A DNA stretch of 64,000 bases from an uncultured Clostridia bacterium. Lineage in GTDB: Bacteria; Bacillota; Clostridia; Christensenellales; CAG-138. The notes below the pieces were generated by a model. It did not search any database. It was not told where the DNA came from and saw only the letters and a list, made by a program, of their open reading frames with translations. Shown here in pieces: positions 30,212-42,638 of this stretch. The stretch covers positions 322,585 through 386,584 of the forward strand of contig CAMKES010000002.1 in assembly GCA_946411635.1 (NCBI GenBank), given 5' to 3'. A program made the translations under genes and the position numbers. The number at the start of each line of letters is the position of its first letter. The stretch's first letter is position 1.

Positions 30212-30969
30212 TCTGAAATTTTTTCTTCCGTTTCCGGCACGTCCGGCAGATCGTACACGGCGCTCGGCGCGCTGCCGAGGCCCTTGTCGATGCGCTTCTT
30301 CGTGAACGCGAGGTGCGGCCGGCGCTCGCCGAACAGCGGACGCCATCCCTTTTCCTCCATCTCCGCAACGATCGGATGCCTGCGTACGTCCGCGATCATG
30401 ACCGATCCGGATCTGCGCCGCCACAGATACGCGAGCAGTTTCCCGAACGCGTATCCGCCGACCAGCGCCGCAAACACGAGCGCCAGAGGCAGCCACTGCG
30501 CCGCTGCGCGAAGCGTCTGCGCCGTCTTTTCGATCAGAACGAACGGCAGAACGATCGCCGTCAGCACGATCGGCGCGATCAGCGGAAGGTATTCCGCAAG
30601 CAGGATCCTGCGGCGGCATTTCGAGCAGCATGCGAACTGCAGCGGGACCATGAATCCGGTCTTCTGCTTCGAGAGCCACTTACGCGTCGCAAGCTTTTTC
30701 GGCTCTTCGTGCGCCATGTCGAACACGGCAAAGCACGTGGGCGTTCCCTTCGGCTCGGTCGTGCAGAGCGTGCACGTCTCGCTCTCGAAGAGCTGCGCCA
30801 CGGTGCCCTCCGGCTGGAGCTCGCAGAAGGTCCGAAGATCCGTATGGATCTCCGGATCTGCTTCGCGCCCTTTCAGCGGACACGCCTCGCATGCGCGCAT
30901 GTTGAGCAGCGCACACGATTTCGTGCCGTACAGTTTGCACGCGGTATCGGTCAGATTGCGTTGCTCCAT
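30208..30969 (-). CDS. Cys-rich membrane protein of unknown function downstream of rpoC
   Basis: A 253-residue protein with an N-terminal Cys-rich part (CKLYGTKSCALL, CEACPLKG, TCTLC and TC within the first 90 residues), a CCSKCRRR motif near 115, and two membrane helices at about 130-150 and 162-185. A basic C-terminal domain of about 65 residues follows. The Cys pairs look like metal or redox sites on the cytoplasmic side. The ATG at 30969 starts 4 nt after the rpoC stop with a GCGGAG SD inside rpoC, so it is cotranscribed with RNA polymerase. No family is recognised. Confidence 0.75.
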   Translation of the reverse strand: MEQRNLTDTACKLYGTKSCALLNMRACEACPLKGREADPEIHTDLRTFCELQPEGTVAQLFESETCTLCTTEPKGTPTCFAVFDMAHEEPKKLATRKWLSKQKTGFMVPLQFACCSKCRRRILLAEYLPLIAPIVLTAIVLPFVLIEKTAQTLRAAAQWLPLALVFAALVGGYAFGKLLAYLWRRRSGSVMIADVRRHPIVAEMEEKGWRPLFGERRPHLAFTKKRIDKGLGSAPSAVYDLPDVPETEEKISD

Positions 30970-30973
30970 GGCG

Positions 30974-33900
30974 TTACTCCGCATCCGCCGGGACGTCCTG
31001 CGCTTCCGCGACTTCGACGTTGCGATAGCGCTTCAGTCCGATGCCCGCCGGGATCAGCTTGCCGATGATGACGTTTTCCTTGAGGCCGACGAGCGGATCG
31101 ATCTTGCCCTTGATGGCAGCTTCGGTCAGCACGCGCGTGGTCTCCTGGAAGGACGCCGCCGACAGGAACGAGTCGGTCGCGAGCGCGGCCTTGGTGATGC
31201 CGAGAAGCTTGCGCTTCGCTTTCGCGAGCATCGGCTCCGCCGGTTCGTCCGCGCCGCTCTCCTGCGCTTCCGCGCAAGCGAGCTCGTATTCGCGGATCAG
31301 CTTCTCGTTCTCTTCCTCGAAGTGGTAGCTGTCGCACAGTTCGCCGGGGAGCAGTCCGGTGTCGCCCGCGTCCTCGATCTGGACCTTGCGGAGCATCTGC
31401 CGGATGATGACCTCGATATGCTTATCGGAGATCTCAACGCCCTGGAGACGGTATACGCTCTGGACTTCCTTCAGCAGATACGCCTGCACGCCCTTGACGC
31501 CCTTGATCTTCAGGATGTCGTTCGGCGTGACCGGGCCCTCGGTGAGCGAATCGCACGCGTCGACGTAATCGCCTTCCTTGACCAGCAGCTTCGAGTTGAA
31601 CGGGATCTGGTATCTGGCCGATTCGCCGTTCTCGTTGGAGATGATGCAGAAGTTGCCCTTGTCGGTCTGTTCGAACCCGACGACCGTACCGGAGATCTCG
31701 GTGATGGTGCACGCGCCCTTCGGCTTTCTCGCCTCGAACAGCTCCTCAACACGCGGAAGACCCTGCGTGATGTCCTCGCTGGAAGCGACGCCGCCCGTAT
31801 GGAACGTACGCATCGTCAGCTGCGTGCCCGGTTCGCCGATCGCCTGCGCCGCGATGATACCGACCGCTTCGCCGATATCCACGTGTCCGCCGGTCGCGAG
31901 GTTCGCGCCGTAGCACTTGCAGCAGACGCCGTGCTCCGTGCGGCAGGTCAGGACCGAACGGCAGTAGACTTCCTTGACGCCCGCGGCTTCGATCGCAAGC
32001 GCCTCGTCGTGGCTGATCATGTGATCGCCTTCGCAGAGCTGTTCGCCGGTTTCCGGATGGAACACCGGGTCGATCGCGTAGCGGCCCTCGATGCGCGCCG
32101 ACAGCGGCTCGATCATCTTGTTGCCTTCGGCGATCGCGGAGACCCACATGCCGCGCGGCGTGTCGTTGCGCTCCGCGAAGCAGTCGTCCTCGCGAACGAT
32201 GACGTCCTGCGAAACGTCGACGAGACGTCTCGTGAGGTAACCGGAGTCCGCCGTACGAAGCGCCGTATCGGCAAGACCTTTACGCGCGCCGTGCGAGGAG
32301 ATGAAGAACTCCAGAACGGACAGGCCCTCGCGGAAGTTCGCGCGGATCGGGACCTCGATGATCTGACCGGACGGGTCCGCCATCAGACCGCGCATGCCGG
32401 CGAGCTGACGGATCTGCGCCTGGCTGCCGCGCGCGCCGGAGTCCGCCATCATGAAGATGGGGTTGTACGCGTCGAGCGAATCCATCAGCGCTTTGGTGAC
32501 CTTGTCGGTCGTCTGTTCCCAGACGGCGATCACGCGGTCTCTGCGTTCCTTGTTGCTGAGAAGACCCATGCGGAAGTAGTTGTCGATCTCGATGACCTTC
32601 TTCTCCGCCTCGGAAACGAGTTCCTTCTTTTCGGCAGGAACGCGGATATCCTGGAAGCCGACGGTGACGCCGCCGCGGGTCGAGTACGAATACCCGAGCT
32701 TCTTGATGCGGTCGAGCGTTTCGCTCGTCTGCGTCGGGCCGTGCTTTCTGTAGCACGCGTCGACGATCTTGCCCAGGTCCTTCTTCTTGACGAGGGAGTC
32801 GATCTCGAGCTTGAACATATCGTCCGCCGTGCTGCGCTCGACGAAGCCGAGGTCCTGCGGGATCGCGTTGTTGAACAGAACGCGGCCCACGGAGGTGTCG
32901 CAGATCTTGTAGATCGTTTCACCCTGCCATTCGCGGCGGAGACGGATCTTGACCTTCGCCTGCAGCGCGACTTCACCGGTCTGATACGCCATGATCGCTT
33001 CCTCTTCGGAGGAGAACGCCTTGCCTTCGCCCTTCACGCCGTCACGCTGCTGCGTCAGATAGTAGCAGCCCATGACCATGTCCTGCGTCGGGCAGACGAC
33101 CGGCTTGCCGTCCTGCGGCTTCAGAATGTTGTTGGACGCGAGCATCAGGAAGCGCGCTTCCGCCTGCGCTTCGACCGAAAGCGGTACGTGGACCGCCATC
33201 TGGTCGCCGTCGAAGTCCGCGTTGAACGCGGTGCAGACGAGCGGATGCAGCTTGATCGCGCGGCCCTCGACGAGGACCGGCTCAAACGCCTGAATGCCCA
33301 GACGGTGCAGCGTCGGCGCGCGGTTGAGCATGACGGGATGGTCCTTGATGACCTCCTCGAGCACGCCCCAGACCTCGGTCACGCCGCGTTCGACCATGCG
33401 CTTCGCGCCCTTGACGTTCTGCGCAAGACCGCCCTTGACGAGCTTCTTCATCACGAACGGCTTGAAGAGCTCCAGCGCCATCTCCTTCGGGAGACCGCAC
33501 TGATACATCTTCAGTTCCGGACCGACGACGATAACCGAACGTCCGGAATAGTCGACGCGCTTGCCCAGCAGGTTCTGACGGAAACGTCCCTGCTTGCCGC
33601 GGAGCATGTCGGACAGCGACTTCAGCGGACGGTTGCCGGGACCCGTGACCGGGCGCGAACGGCGGCCGTTGTCGATCAGGGAGTCGACCGCTTCCTGCAG
33701 CATGCGCTTCTCGTTGCGCACGATGATGTCGGGCGCGCGGAGCTCAAGCAGTCTCTTCAGACGGTTGTTGCGGTTGATGACGCGGCGGTAAAGATCGTTG
33801 AGGTCGCTCGTCGCGAACCGTCCGCCGTCCAGCTGGACCATCGGGCGCAGCTCCGGCGGAATGACCGGCAGCACGGTGAGGATGATCCACTCGGGGCGGT

Positions 33901-34564
33901 TGCCGCTCTTCATGAACGCCTCGACGACTTCCAGACGCTTGACCGCGTTGGCGCGCTTCTGTCCGCCGCTGGTTTCTACCTCCTCGCGCAGTTCCTTATC
34001 GAGCTGCTCGAGGTCGATCTCGCAGAGAAGCTCGCGGATCGCTTCCGCGCCCATGCCGGCACGGAACGATTTCTCGCCGAACTGCTCCTGATATTCGCGG
34101 TATTCCTTGTCGGAAAGCACCTGCTTTTTCTGCAGCGTGGTCGTACCGGGATCGATGACGACGTACGCCGCGAAATACAGGACCTGTTCCAGTTCTTTCG
34201 GGCTCATGTCGAGCAGCATCTTCATGCGGCACGGAATGCCCTTGAAATACCAGATATGGGAAACGGGAACGGCCAGCTCGATGTGACCCATGCGCTCGCG
34301 GCGCACCTTGGCGCGCGTGACTTCAACGCCGCATTTGTCGCAGACGATGCCCTTGTATCTGCCGCGCTTATAGCGTCCGCAGTGGCATTCCCAGTCCTTC
34401 GTCGGTCCGAAGATCCGTTCGCAGAACAGACCGTCCTTTTCGGGTTTCAGCGTGCGATAGTTGATCGTTTCGGGCTTTTTTACTTCGCCGTGAGACCATT
34501 CGAGGATCTTTTCCGGGGAAGCCAGACCGATCTCCAGAGCATCAAATTCCGTTAAATCAAACAT
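30974..34564 (-). CDS. rpoC: RNA polymerase beta' subunit
   Basis: A 1196-residue beta' subunit. The N-terminal zinc site reads [20 protein letters not shown], the active-site loop [12 protein letters not shown] binds the catalytic magnesium, and the bridge-helix and trigger-loop regions follow ([19 protein letters not shown]). The second zinc cluster ([19 protein letters not shown]) is intact. The ATG at 34564 has an AAAGGAG SD; rpoB ends 20 nt upstream. The length is normal for Firmicutes. Confidence 0.98.
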   Translation of the reverse strand: MFDLTEFDALEIGLASPEKILEWSHGEVKKPETINYRTLKPEKDGLFCERIFGPTKDWECHCGRYKRGRYKGIVCDKCGVEVTRAKVRRERMGHIELAVPVSHIWYFKGIPCRMKMLLDMSPKELEQVLYFAAYVVIDPGTTTLQKKQVLSDKEYREYQEQFGEKSFRAGMGAEAIRELLCEIDLEQLDKELREEVETSGGQKRANAVKRLEVVEAFMKSGNRPEWIILTVLPVIPPELRPMVQLDGGRFATSDLNDLYRRVINRNNRLKRLLELRAPDIIVRNEKRMLQEAVDSLIDNGRRSRPVTGPGNRPLKSLSDMLRGKQGRFRQNLLGKRVDYSGRSVIVVGPELKMYQCGLPKEMALELFKPFVMKKLVKGGLAQNVKGAKRMVERGVTEVWGVLEEVIKDHPVMLNRAPTLHRLGIQAFEPVLVEGRAIKLHPLVCTAFNADFDGDQMAVHVPLSVEAQAEARFLMLASNNILKPQDGKPVVCPTQDMVMGCYYLTQQRDGVKGEGKAFSSEEEAIMAYQTGEVALQAKVKIRLRREWQGETIYKICDTSVGRVLFNNAIPQDLGFVERSTADDMFKLEIDSLVKKKDLGKIVDACYRKHGPTQTSETLDRIKKLGYSYSTRGGVTVGFQDIRVPAEKKELVSEAEKKVIEIDNYFRMGLLSNKERRDRVIAVWEQTTDKVTKALMDSLDAYNPIFMMADSGARGSQAQIRQLAGMRGLMADPSGQIIEVPIRANFREGLSVLEFFISSHGARKGLADTALRTADSGYLTRRLVDVSQDVIVREDDCFAERNDTPRGMWVSAIAEGNKMIEPLSARIEGRYAIDPVFHPETGEQLCEGDHMISHDEALAIEAAGVKEVYCRSVLTCRTEHGVCCKCYGANLATGGHVDIGEAVGIIAAQAIGEPGTQLTMRTFHTGGVASSEDITQGLPRVEELFEARKPKGACTITEISGTVVGFEQTDKGNFCIISNENGESARYQIPFNSKLLVKEGDYVDACDSLTEGPVTPNDILKIKGVKGVQAYLLKEVQSVYRLQGVEISDKHIEVIIRQMLRKVQIEDAGDTGLLPGELCDSYHFEEENEKLIREYELACAEAQESGADEPAEPMLAKAKRKLLGITKAALATDSFLSAASFQETTRVLTEAAIKGKIDPLVGLKENVIIGKLIPAGIGLKRYRNVEVAEAQDVPADAE

Positions 34565-34583
34565 TTGCTGTCTCCTTTCGCAC

Positions 34584-38325
<3,742 letters not shown>

Positions 38326-38336
<11 letters not shown>

Positions 38337-38409
38337 TGCGTTTACTCCTTGCTGACGGTTTCCCATCTGATTGATTTCGGGCGTATCCCCCCGCCCGTGG
38401 AGGTGGCAA
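38326..38409 (-). CDS. Candidate 27-codon upstream ORF overlapping the rpoB start
   Basis: In the rpoB leader an AGGAGGTAAGG SD lies just before a TTG at 38409. The frame stays open for 27 codons and stops (TGA at 38328-38326) 8 nt inside rpoB, so it would end on the rpoB initiation site. The peptide is short, basic and unrecognised. The SD can also pair with ACCTCC a few nt downstream (GGAGGT / ACCTCC, 13-nt loop). It may couple translation or regulate rpoB, or be a chance frame. Confidence 0.3.
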
Positions 38410-38518
38410 TATTCCTTACCTCCTGTGTCTTTTTGTCCCGAAACAGCTCGCTTTATTTCAATCCGCAGAGGCTATAGGGGCATATTACCACAGTATAGGC
38501 ATCATAATGCAATATCGA

Positions 38519-38547
38519 ATAATATCATCTTGAAATCAACCTGTCAA
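38519..38547 (-). promoter_or_regulatory. sigma-A promoter of rpoBC
   Basis: Minus strand: TTGACA (38547-38542), 17-nt spacer, TATTAT (38524-38519). The predicted +1 near 38512 gives a leader of about 175 nt before rpoB. The 326-bp gap between rpoB and the RsfA-like gene (38337-38662) holds this promoter and leader plus the divergent promoter at 38609-38638; no other gene is seen. Confidence 0.88.
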
Positions 38548-38608
38548 GCGGATTTTTCATAAAACCGTAATATTTTTTTCTGCGCGGGATTTCGCACGCA
38601 TATACTTG

Positions 38609-38638
38609 GTATAGGCAGCCGGAAAAACGTCCATACTC
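38609..38638 (+). promoter_or_regulatory. sigma-G-like promoter of the RsfA-like gene
   Basis: GTATA (38609-38613), 18-nt spacer, CATACTC (38632-38638). This matches 11 of 12 defined positions of the Bacillus sigma-G pattern (GHATR, 17-18 nt, CATNNTA). No sigma-A promoter with both boxes was seen for this gene. Forespore expression is the inference. Confidence 0.5.
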
Positions 38639-38662
38639 CGGGCAGAAAAAGGAGGTGATTCC

Positions 38663-39223
38663 ATGAAAGAAACCCACACAGGCTGGACGGCGCAGGAGGA
38701 CGCGGCGCTGACCTTTGCCGCGTCGGAGGCGCGCAGACAGCGCAAACCGCTGAAAACGGCGTTCGACGCGATCGCGATCGAAACGAACCGCCGTCCGAAC
38801 AGCGTCCGCAACCACTATTACACGCAGCTGAAGCCGAATGAAAAAGACGGACCGGTGTTTCTCCCCTTCTCCGAGGAGGAGACCGACCGCCTGCTGGAAA
38901 CGGTGCTGCTCGCGCTTGCGAACGGGCAGTCCGTGCGCGCCTGCACGCTCGCGATGGCGAACGGCGATACCCGCCGCATGCTGCGCTATCAGAACAAGTA
39001 CCGCGCGCTTTTGAAATCCCGTCCCGAGCGCGTGCGTTCGGTCCGGACGCGGCTCGTTTCCGAGGGGCACGCCGTTCCGGATCCGTTCGTGCGCGATCCG
39101 GACGCCCCGCACGTCGGCCGCCCGCCGAAATCGAACGGCGATCTCGAGCGCCGCATCCGCGCGCTGCTCGACACGCTGTGCCGGAACCTGCTGGCCCTGA
39201 CGCAGGGCGAAGACGCGGTCTGA
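38663..39223 (+). CDS. RsfA-family/SANT-like prespore regulator
   Basis: A 186-residue protein with an N-terminal Myb/SANT-like helix-turn-helix (GWTAQEDAALTFAASEA, then a second helix around NRRPNSVRNHYYTQLK) as in RsfA of Bacillus, a prespore regulator under sigma-F/sigma-G. The middle part repeats a similar helical pattern (FSEEETDRLLETVLLALANG), suggesting a second DNA-binding or oligomer module. The C-terminus is a Pro/Arg linker and a helix. Its SD (AAGGAGGTGAT) is a near-perfect complement of the 16S rRNA 3' end, the strongest seen here. It is followed by its own terminator. Confidence 0.75.
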   Translation: MKETHTGWTAQEDAALTFAASEARRQRKPLKTAFDAIAIETNRRPNSVRNHYYTQLKPNEKDGPVFLPFSEEETDRLLETVLLALANGQSVRACTLAMANGDTRRMLRYQNKYRALLKSRPERVRSVRTRLVSEGHAVPDPFVRDPDAPHVGRPPKSNGDLERRIRALLDTLCRNLLALTQGEDAV

Positions 39224-39238
39224 ACGGCGCCGGACCGG

Positions 39239-39263
39239 AAAAGGAGGTCCCCCCTCCTTTTTT
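39239..39263 (+). terminator. Terminator after the RsfA-like gene
   Basis: A 9-bp stem (AAAAGGAGG / CCTCCTTTT) with a 5-nt loop and a continuing T run. Confidence 0.85.
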
Positions 39264-39284
39264 ATATGCACGTGCGCGAAACGA

Positions 39285-39313
39285 TTGAATTTCCCGTCGA
39301 AATGTGGTATAAT
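39285..39313 (+). promoter_or_regulatory. sigma-A promoter of plsC
   Basis: TTGAAT (39285-39290), 17-nt spacer, TATAAT (39308-39313). The predicted leader of about 19 nt carries a GGAAAGGTGG SD, in contrast to the leaderless promoters nearby. Confidence 0.8.
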
Positions 39314-39338
39314 CGGGACGGAAAGGTGGTATACCCGT

Positions 39339-40163
39339 ATGCTGATCCTGATCGCCGTTCTGCTTCTGGGCGCCGCTTCGACCGCGCTTCTTTCGTGGCT
39401 GCTCGGCTCCTGCGCGACGTGGTGGTTCGTACTGCGCATCGCGCTGCTGTTTTTGGCGTTCTGCGTCTGCTGGCTGCTGCTGTACACGCTGTTCCTGTTT
39501 GTTCTCGGCGCGCTGATCGATCAGAAAAAGCCGGTCAAAAAGCCGCATCACGGCATGCGCCGGCTGATGGTCGAAACGATGGAGCTGATCCTGCTCGTCG
39601 GGCGAATCCGCGTGCGCGGCGAAGGGCTCGACCGGATCGACCGCAAAAAGCCGTTCCTGCTCGTGGCGAATCACCGCTCGCTGATCGACCCGTTCCTGCC
39701 GCTGACGCTTCTGAAGGGCACGGAGATCGTCTATATCTGCAAGCCCGAGGTCGCGAAGATGCCGGTCGCGGGCGGCATGACGCATATCTGCGGCTTCCCG
39801 CTGATCGATCGGCAGAACAACCGGCAGGCGCTGAAAACCATCTTCCGCGCCGTCGGGATCCTGACGGACGAATCTACCTCCGTCGCGATCTTCCCCGAAG
39901 GCACGCGCAACAAGACCGCCGATCCGCTGCTGCCGCTGCATCCCGGCTCGTTCTCGATCGCAAAGCGCGCAAACGTGCCGATCGTCGTCGCCGTCAACCG
40001 GAATACCGAAAAGGCGCTGAAGCGGTTCTTCCTGCACCGCACGCGCGTTTCCTTCTCGGTCGTCGACGTGCTCTCTCCCGAACGGATCGCGCCGCTCTCC
40101 ACACAGGAGATCGCGGAGCTCGTGAAGGAACGGATCGAAGCGAAGCTGAAAGAAGCGAGCTGA
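39339..40163 (+). CDS. plsC: 1-acyl-sn-glycerol-3-phosphate acyltransferase (PlsC family)
   Basis: A 274-residue membrane acyltransferase. Two N-terminal membrane helices (about 1-22 and 28-60) precede the PlsC domain, with the catalytic NHRSLID (His112, Asp117), the KPEVAKMP block and FPEGTR at 185-190. It converts lysophosphatidate to phosphatidate in membrane lipid synthesis. The two membrane helices are more than the single anchor of many PlsC proteins. The ATG at 39339 was chosen because promoter and SD lie just upstream. Confidence 0.9.
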   Translation: MLILIAVLLLGAASTALLSWLLGSCATWWFVLRIALLFLAFCVCWLLLYTLFLFVLGALIDQKKPVKKPHHGMRRLMVETMELILLVGRIRVRGEGLDRIDRKKPFLLVANHRSLIDPFLPLTLLKGTEIVYICKPEVAKMPVAGGMTHICGFPLIDRQNNRQALKTIFRAVGILTDESTSVAIFPEGTRNKTADPLLPLHPGSFSIAKRANVPIVVAVNRNTEKALKRFFLHRTRVSFSVVDVLSPERIAPLSTQEIAELVKERIEAKLKEAS

Positions 40164-40172
40164 TCCCCGAAT

Positions 40173-40204
40173 AAAAAAACAGCGCCCTTCCGGGCGCTTT
40201 TTTT
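40173..40204. terminator. Bidirectional terminator between plsC and the Spo0A-like gene
   Basis: A stem of AGCGCCC / GGGCGCT with a 4-nt loop, flanked by seven A and seven T. It serves both converging genes; the minus-strand gene's stop codon begins in the T run. Confidence 0.92.
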
Positions 40205-40617
40205 CACGGCCTGACCGATCTGGCCGCCAGCAGGTCGCGCGCGTGTTCGGCAAGCGCGTAGACCGTTTCGGACGCGGTCGGGCGCTTCACAAACGGGAAC
40301 GGCCTTCCCGGCTCCGTTTCCTCCCGATCCCAGCACGCGCGGATCGCCCCGTACATCGCCTGCCCTGCGCGGTCGTCCGACCGTCCGCACATCGCGCCGA
40401 GCACCGGAAACAGCGTGTCGAACGGCCGGCGTCTGCATTCCGGCATATGCTCCGCCGTCACGCGGACGCCGTCGCGCAGCAGCTCGAAGCCGCGCTGCTC
40501 CGGATTGACGCCGAGCTCCAGCAGCAGTTCGGCGCTGATCCGCGCCCCGTCTCCGATCCGTTTCGGATGCGCCTCTCCGTTCCATCGTTCCTCTCTCCGC
40601 AGGACCCTTCGATTCAA
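40204..40617 (-). CDS. Stand-alone Spo0A C-terminal (effector) domain protein
   Basis: A 137-residue protein that aligns over residues 28-130 with the DNA-binding domain of the sporulation master regulator Spo0A: LLLELGVNPEQRGFELLRDGV matches the first helix pair, LFPVLG...AIRACW the recognition region, and KRPTASETVYALAEHARDLL the last helix. There is no receiver domain. In the recognition helix the positions of the base-contacting Glu-Arg pair of Spo0A appear as Gly-Gln, so DNA specificity may differ or be lost. The start chosen is TTG at 40617, 9 nt after a GGAGGG SD; no in-frame ATG fits. It may modulate sporulation or another developmental switch. Confidence 0.75.
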   Translation of the reverse strand: MNRRVLRREERWNGEAHPKRIGDGARISAELLLELGVNPEQRGFELLRDGVRVTAEHMPECRRRPFDTLFPVLGAMCGRSDDRAGQAMYGAIRACWDREETEPGRPFPFVKRPTASETVYALAEHARDLLAARSVRP

Positions 40618-40723
40618 AATACTGATCCCTCCCCTCTCCGCATTCAGTCTACCGCGCATAGGGAACGGAATCCACAAACGAACCGTTTCGATCGTCGGGG
40701 AATCCGTAAACGATCTGTGACAA

Positions 40724-40755
40724 ACAAAAACCGGCGGCTCAGACGAGCCTGCCGG
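40724..40755 (-). terminator. Terminator overlapping the end of trmN6
   Basis: A GC-rich stem (CCGGC-A-GGCTC / GAGCCGCCGG, one bulge) that includes the trmN6 stop codon, followed on the minus strand by TTTTTGTTTG. Confidence 0.8.
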
Positions 40756-41416
40756 TCGTTTCCGTCTCTTTTGCGATTCGCCTGCGGTCCGGCTCGACCG
40801 TGACGGTCAATCCGTCCGCGCCGAGTTTTTTCGCTTCGATCAGCGCAAGCCGCGCGCGCTGTCCGCTCATCAGAAGCCTCATGCGCTTCGGCGCGAACCG
40901 TGCGTCCGAAAGCGTCCGGAACGCCGCCGCAAGCTGTTCGGCGGGATAGCAGAACGTGAGCGTGCCGCCGTTTTTCAGAGCGAGAAACGCGGCGCCGCAC
41001 CAGTCGGACAGCAGCGACCGCTCCGCGTGACGCGCGGTCCCGCGTTTTCCGGGATCCCCCGACGTGAAGTACGGCGGGTTCATCAGCACGCGCGAAAACG
41101 CGCCGTATCCGAGTTCCTTCGGCGCGTCCTCGGCGGAAAGCGTCAGAAACCGGATCGCCTGTCCGTTGCGTTCCGCGCTCGCCCGCGCCAGCGCGAGCTG
41201 TTCCGCGTCGACGTCGACGCCGGTGTACGTTCCGCCGTACCGCGTTTCGGCGTACAGGCACAGCACGCCGTTTCCCGTGCCGAGATCCAGCACGGCGTCC
41301 GATTTGCCGATGCGCGCGAAATGCACGAGCGCGATCGAATCCTCCGTAAAGCAGCCGAGGTCCGGATCCTGATAGATCCCCGTTTTCGGTTCGACAAGCC
41401 ATTCCCAGCGTTTCAT
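40739..41416 (-). CDS. tRNA1(Val) (adenine-N6)-methyltransferase-like protein (TrmN6/YabB)
   Basis: A 225-residue SAM-dependent methyltransferase with motif I LDLGTGNGVL (44-53) and the amino-methylating motif NPPY (113-116). The family modifies A37 of tRNA1(Val) in E. coli; the Firmicutes branch (YabB) is assumed to act on tRNA as well. It overlaps the spoIID stop by 4 nt (ATGA) and is the last gene of the spoIID transcript. The link with spoIID looks like operon convenience rather than pathway logic. Confidence 0.87.
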   Translation of the reverse strand: MKRWEWLVEPKTGIYQDPDLGCFTEDSIALVHFARIGKSDAVLDLGTGNGVLCLYAETRYGGTYTGVDVDAEQLALARASAERNGQAIRFLTLSAEDAPKELGYGAFSRVLMNPPYFTSGDPGKRGTARHAERSLLSDWCGAAFLALKNGGTLTFCYPAEQLAAAFRTLSDARFAPKRMRLLMSGQRARLALIEAKKLGADGLTVTVEPDRRRIAKETETTGRLV

Positions 41417-42531
41417 TCCGAGCCCTCCGGTACGAGCGGCGCCGCCGTCGATCCGGGCGTCTCCCGCGGGAAGTCGATCGTCCCGTCCGCGCGGATCGTG
41501 CCGATCGTCACGCCCGTATAATACTGATGCAGGATCTCCTCATACGACGCGCCGCGCTTCGCCAGGCCGTTCGCGCCGTTCTGCGAAAGGCCCACGCCGT
41601 GCCCGTATCCCTTCGTATGGAAGACGATCCCGTCCTCCGCCCACGTGATCGTGAACATCGTGCTGCGCAGATTGAACAGGCTCCGCGCTTCCTTGCCGGT
41701 GATCTCCGTTTTGCCGAGCCGCAGCGTTTTGACGCGGCCGCTCTCATAGGTCTCCGCAATGCGGACCTCGTCCTCGGCGTTGTCCTCCGTCACGCCGCAT
41801 TCCGGGTACTTCTCCGTGATCAGCGCCAGAAACGCGTCAAAGCCGATCTCGACGTCCTCCGTGCGCATCGGATCCTCGTACGGACTGTCGACGCCGCGCA
41901 GGTACGGCAGCGCGTTCGCGTAGACGTTTTCGGAATCCTCGGTGCGTCCGCCCGAGCACGCGTGGTAGAGCGCGTCGCAGAGCCTGCCGTCGTACGTCAC
42001 GACCTCGCCCGCCGTATCGATGACCGCCTGCGCGACGAGATTGTAGTTCTTCACGTAATCGTCGCCCCACGTCTGCTGCATGCGCTCATGCGTCGAAAAC
42101 GCCTGACAGCACTTGCTGTTCGTGCACACGTCCGCGTCGGGATTCGTATGACAGCCGCCGTGCGCCACGCTGTACAGCGTATAGGTGCGCGACGCGACCG
42201 CCTGCGCCTTCAGCGCCTCAAATTCGTAGCGCACGGGCATTTCCGCGGCGACGACACCGACGACGTACTCCTCGAGATCCATGGTGACGAGCCGGTCCGC
42301 GCGGTGGTCGTAGACCCGGATCTGCACCGCCTCCGTCCGGTCGTACGTCGCGTACAGATCGAGCAGCGTCGGTCCGGGCGTTGCGAACGCGTTCTCCCGG
42401 GGCAGCGGATTTCCCTGCCCGCACGCATCCTTCAGGGCGGTGCGCGCAAACAGGATCAGCGCGACCAGAAGCGCCAGCAGCAGGATCGCCATGCCGGCGA
42501 GCACGATGGGGTTGTTTCGGAAACTCTTCAT
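41413..42531 (-). CDS. spoIID: SpoIID, sporulation lytic transglycosylase
   Basis: A 372-residue protein with one N-terminal membrane helix (about 9-30) and an extracytoplasmic SpoIID domain: EEYVVGVVAAEMPVRYEFEALKAQ carries the catalytic Glu97. A Cys/His cluster (CHTNPDADVCTNSKCC, 127-142) matches the zinc site known in C. difficile SpoIID. SpoIID cuts glycan strands in the septum during forespore engulfment. The ATG at 42531 lies 7 nt after a TATAAT box with no SD, so the mRNA appears nearly leaderless. It is divergent from dnaD. Confidence 0.92.
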   Translation of the reverse strand: MKSFRNNPIVLAGMAILLLALLVALILFARTALKDACGQGNPLPRENAFATPGPTLLDLYATYDRTEAVQIRVYDHRADRLVTMDLEEYVVGVVAAEMPVRYEFEALKAQAVASRTYTLYSVAHGGCHTNPDADVCTNSKCCQAFSTHERMQQTWGDDYVKNYNLVAQAVIDTAGEVVTYDGRLCDALYHACSGGRTEDSENVYANALPYLRGVDSPYEDPMRTEDVEIGFDAFLALITEKYPECGVTEDNAEDEVRIAETYESGRVKTLRLGKTEITGKEARSLFNLRSTMFTITWAEDGIVFHTKGYGHGVGLSQNGANGLAKRGASYEEILHQYYTGVTIGTIRADGTIDFPRETPGSTAAPLVPEGSE

Positions 42532-42538
42532 GGTATGT

Positions 42539-42544
42539 ATTATA
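42539..42544 (-). promoter_or_regulatory. -10 element of spoIID, near-leaderless
   Basis: Minus strand TATAAT (42544-42539) ends 7 nt before the ATG, so the predicted leader is about 1 nt. The -35 at 17 nt is TGGTAT, a poor match to TTGACA; a sporulation sigma factor could be involved, but no clear sigma-E pattern is seen. Confidence 0.6.
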
Positions 42545-42602
42545 GTGCCCGCGCGCAAAAAATACCAGTTATTTTTACTTATCACGAAATTCCCGCTTTC
42601 CG

Positions 42603-42632
42603 TTGCATTCCGAAACGCCGCCGTGCTATAAT
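42603..42632 (+). promoter_or_regulatory. sigma-A promoter of dnaD, predicted leaderless
   Basis: TTGCAT (42603-42608), 18-nt spacer, TATAAT (42627-42632), then 6 nt to the ATG at 42639. The predicted +1 is the start codon itself. Confidence 0.7.
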
Positions 42633-42638
42633 ACGGGT

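Noticed and set aside
42523..42540. Sigma-E -10 box (CATACCAT) at the spoIID start
   Set aside because: It resembles CATACAAT but overlaps the start codon and has no matching -35, so it cannot be the promoter.
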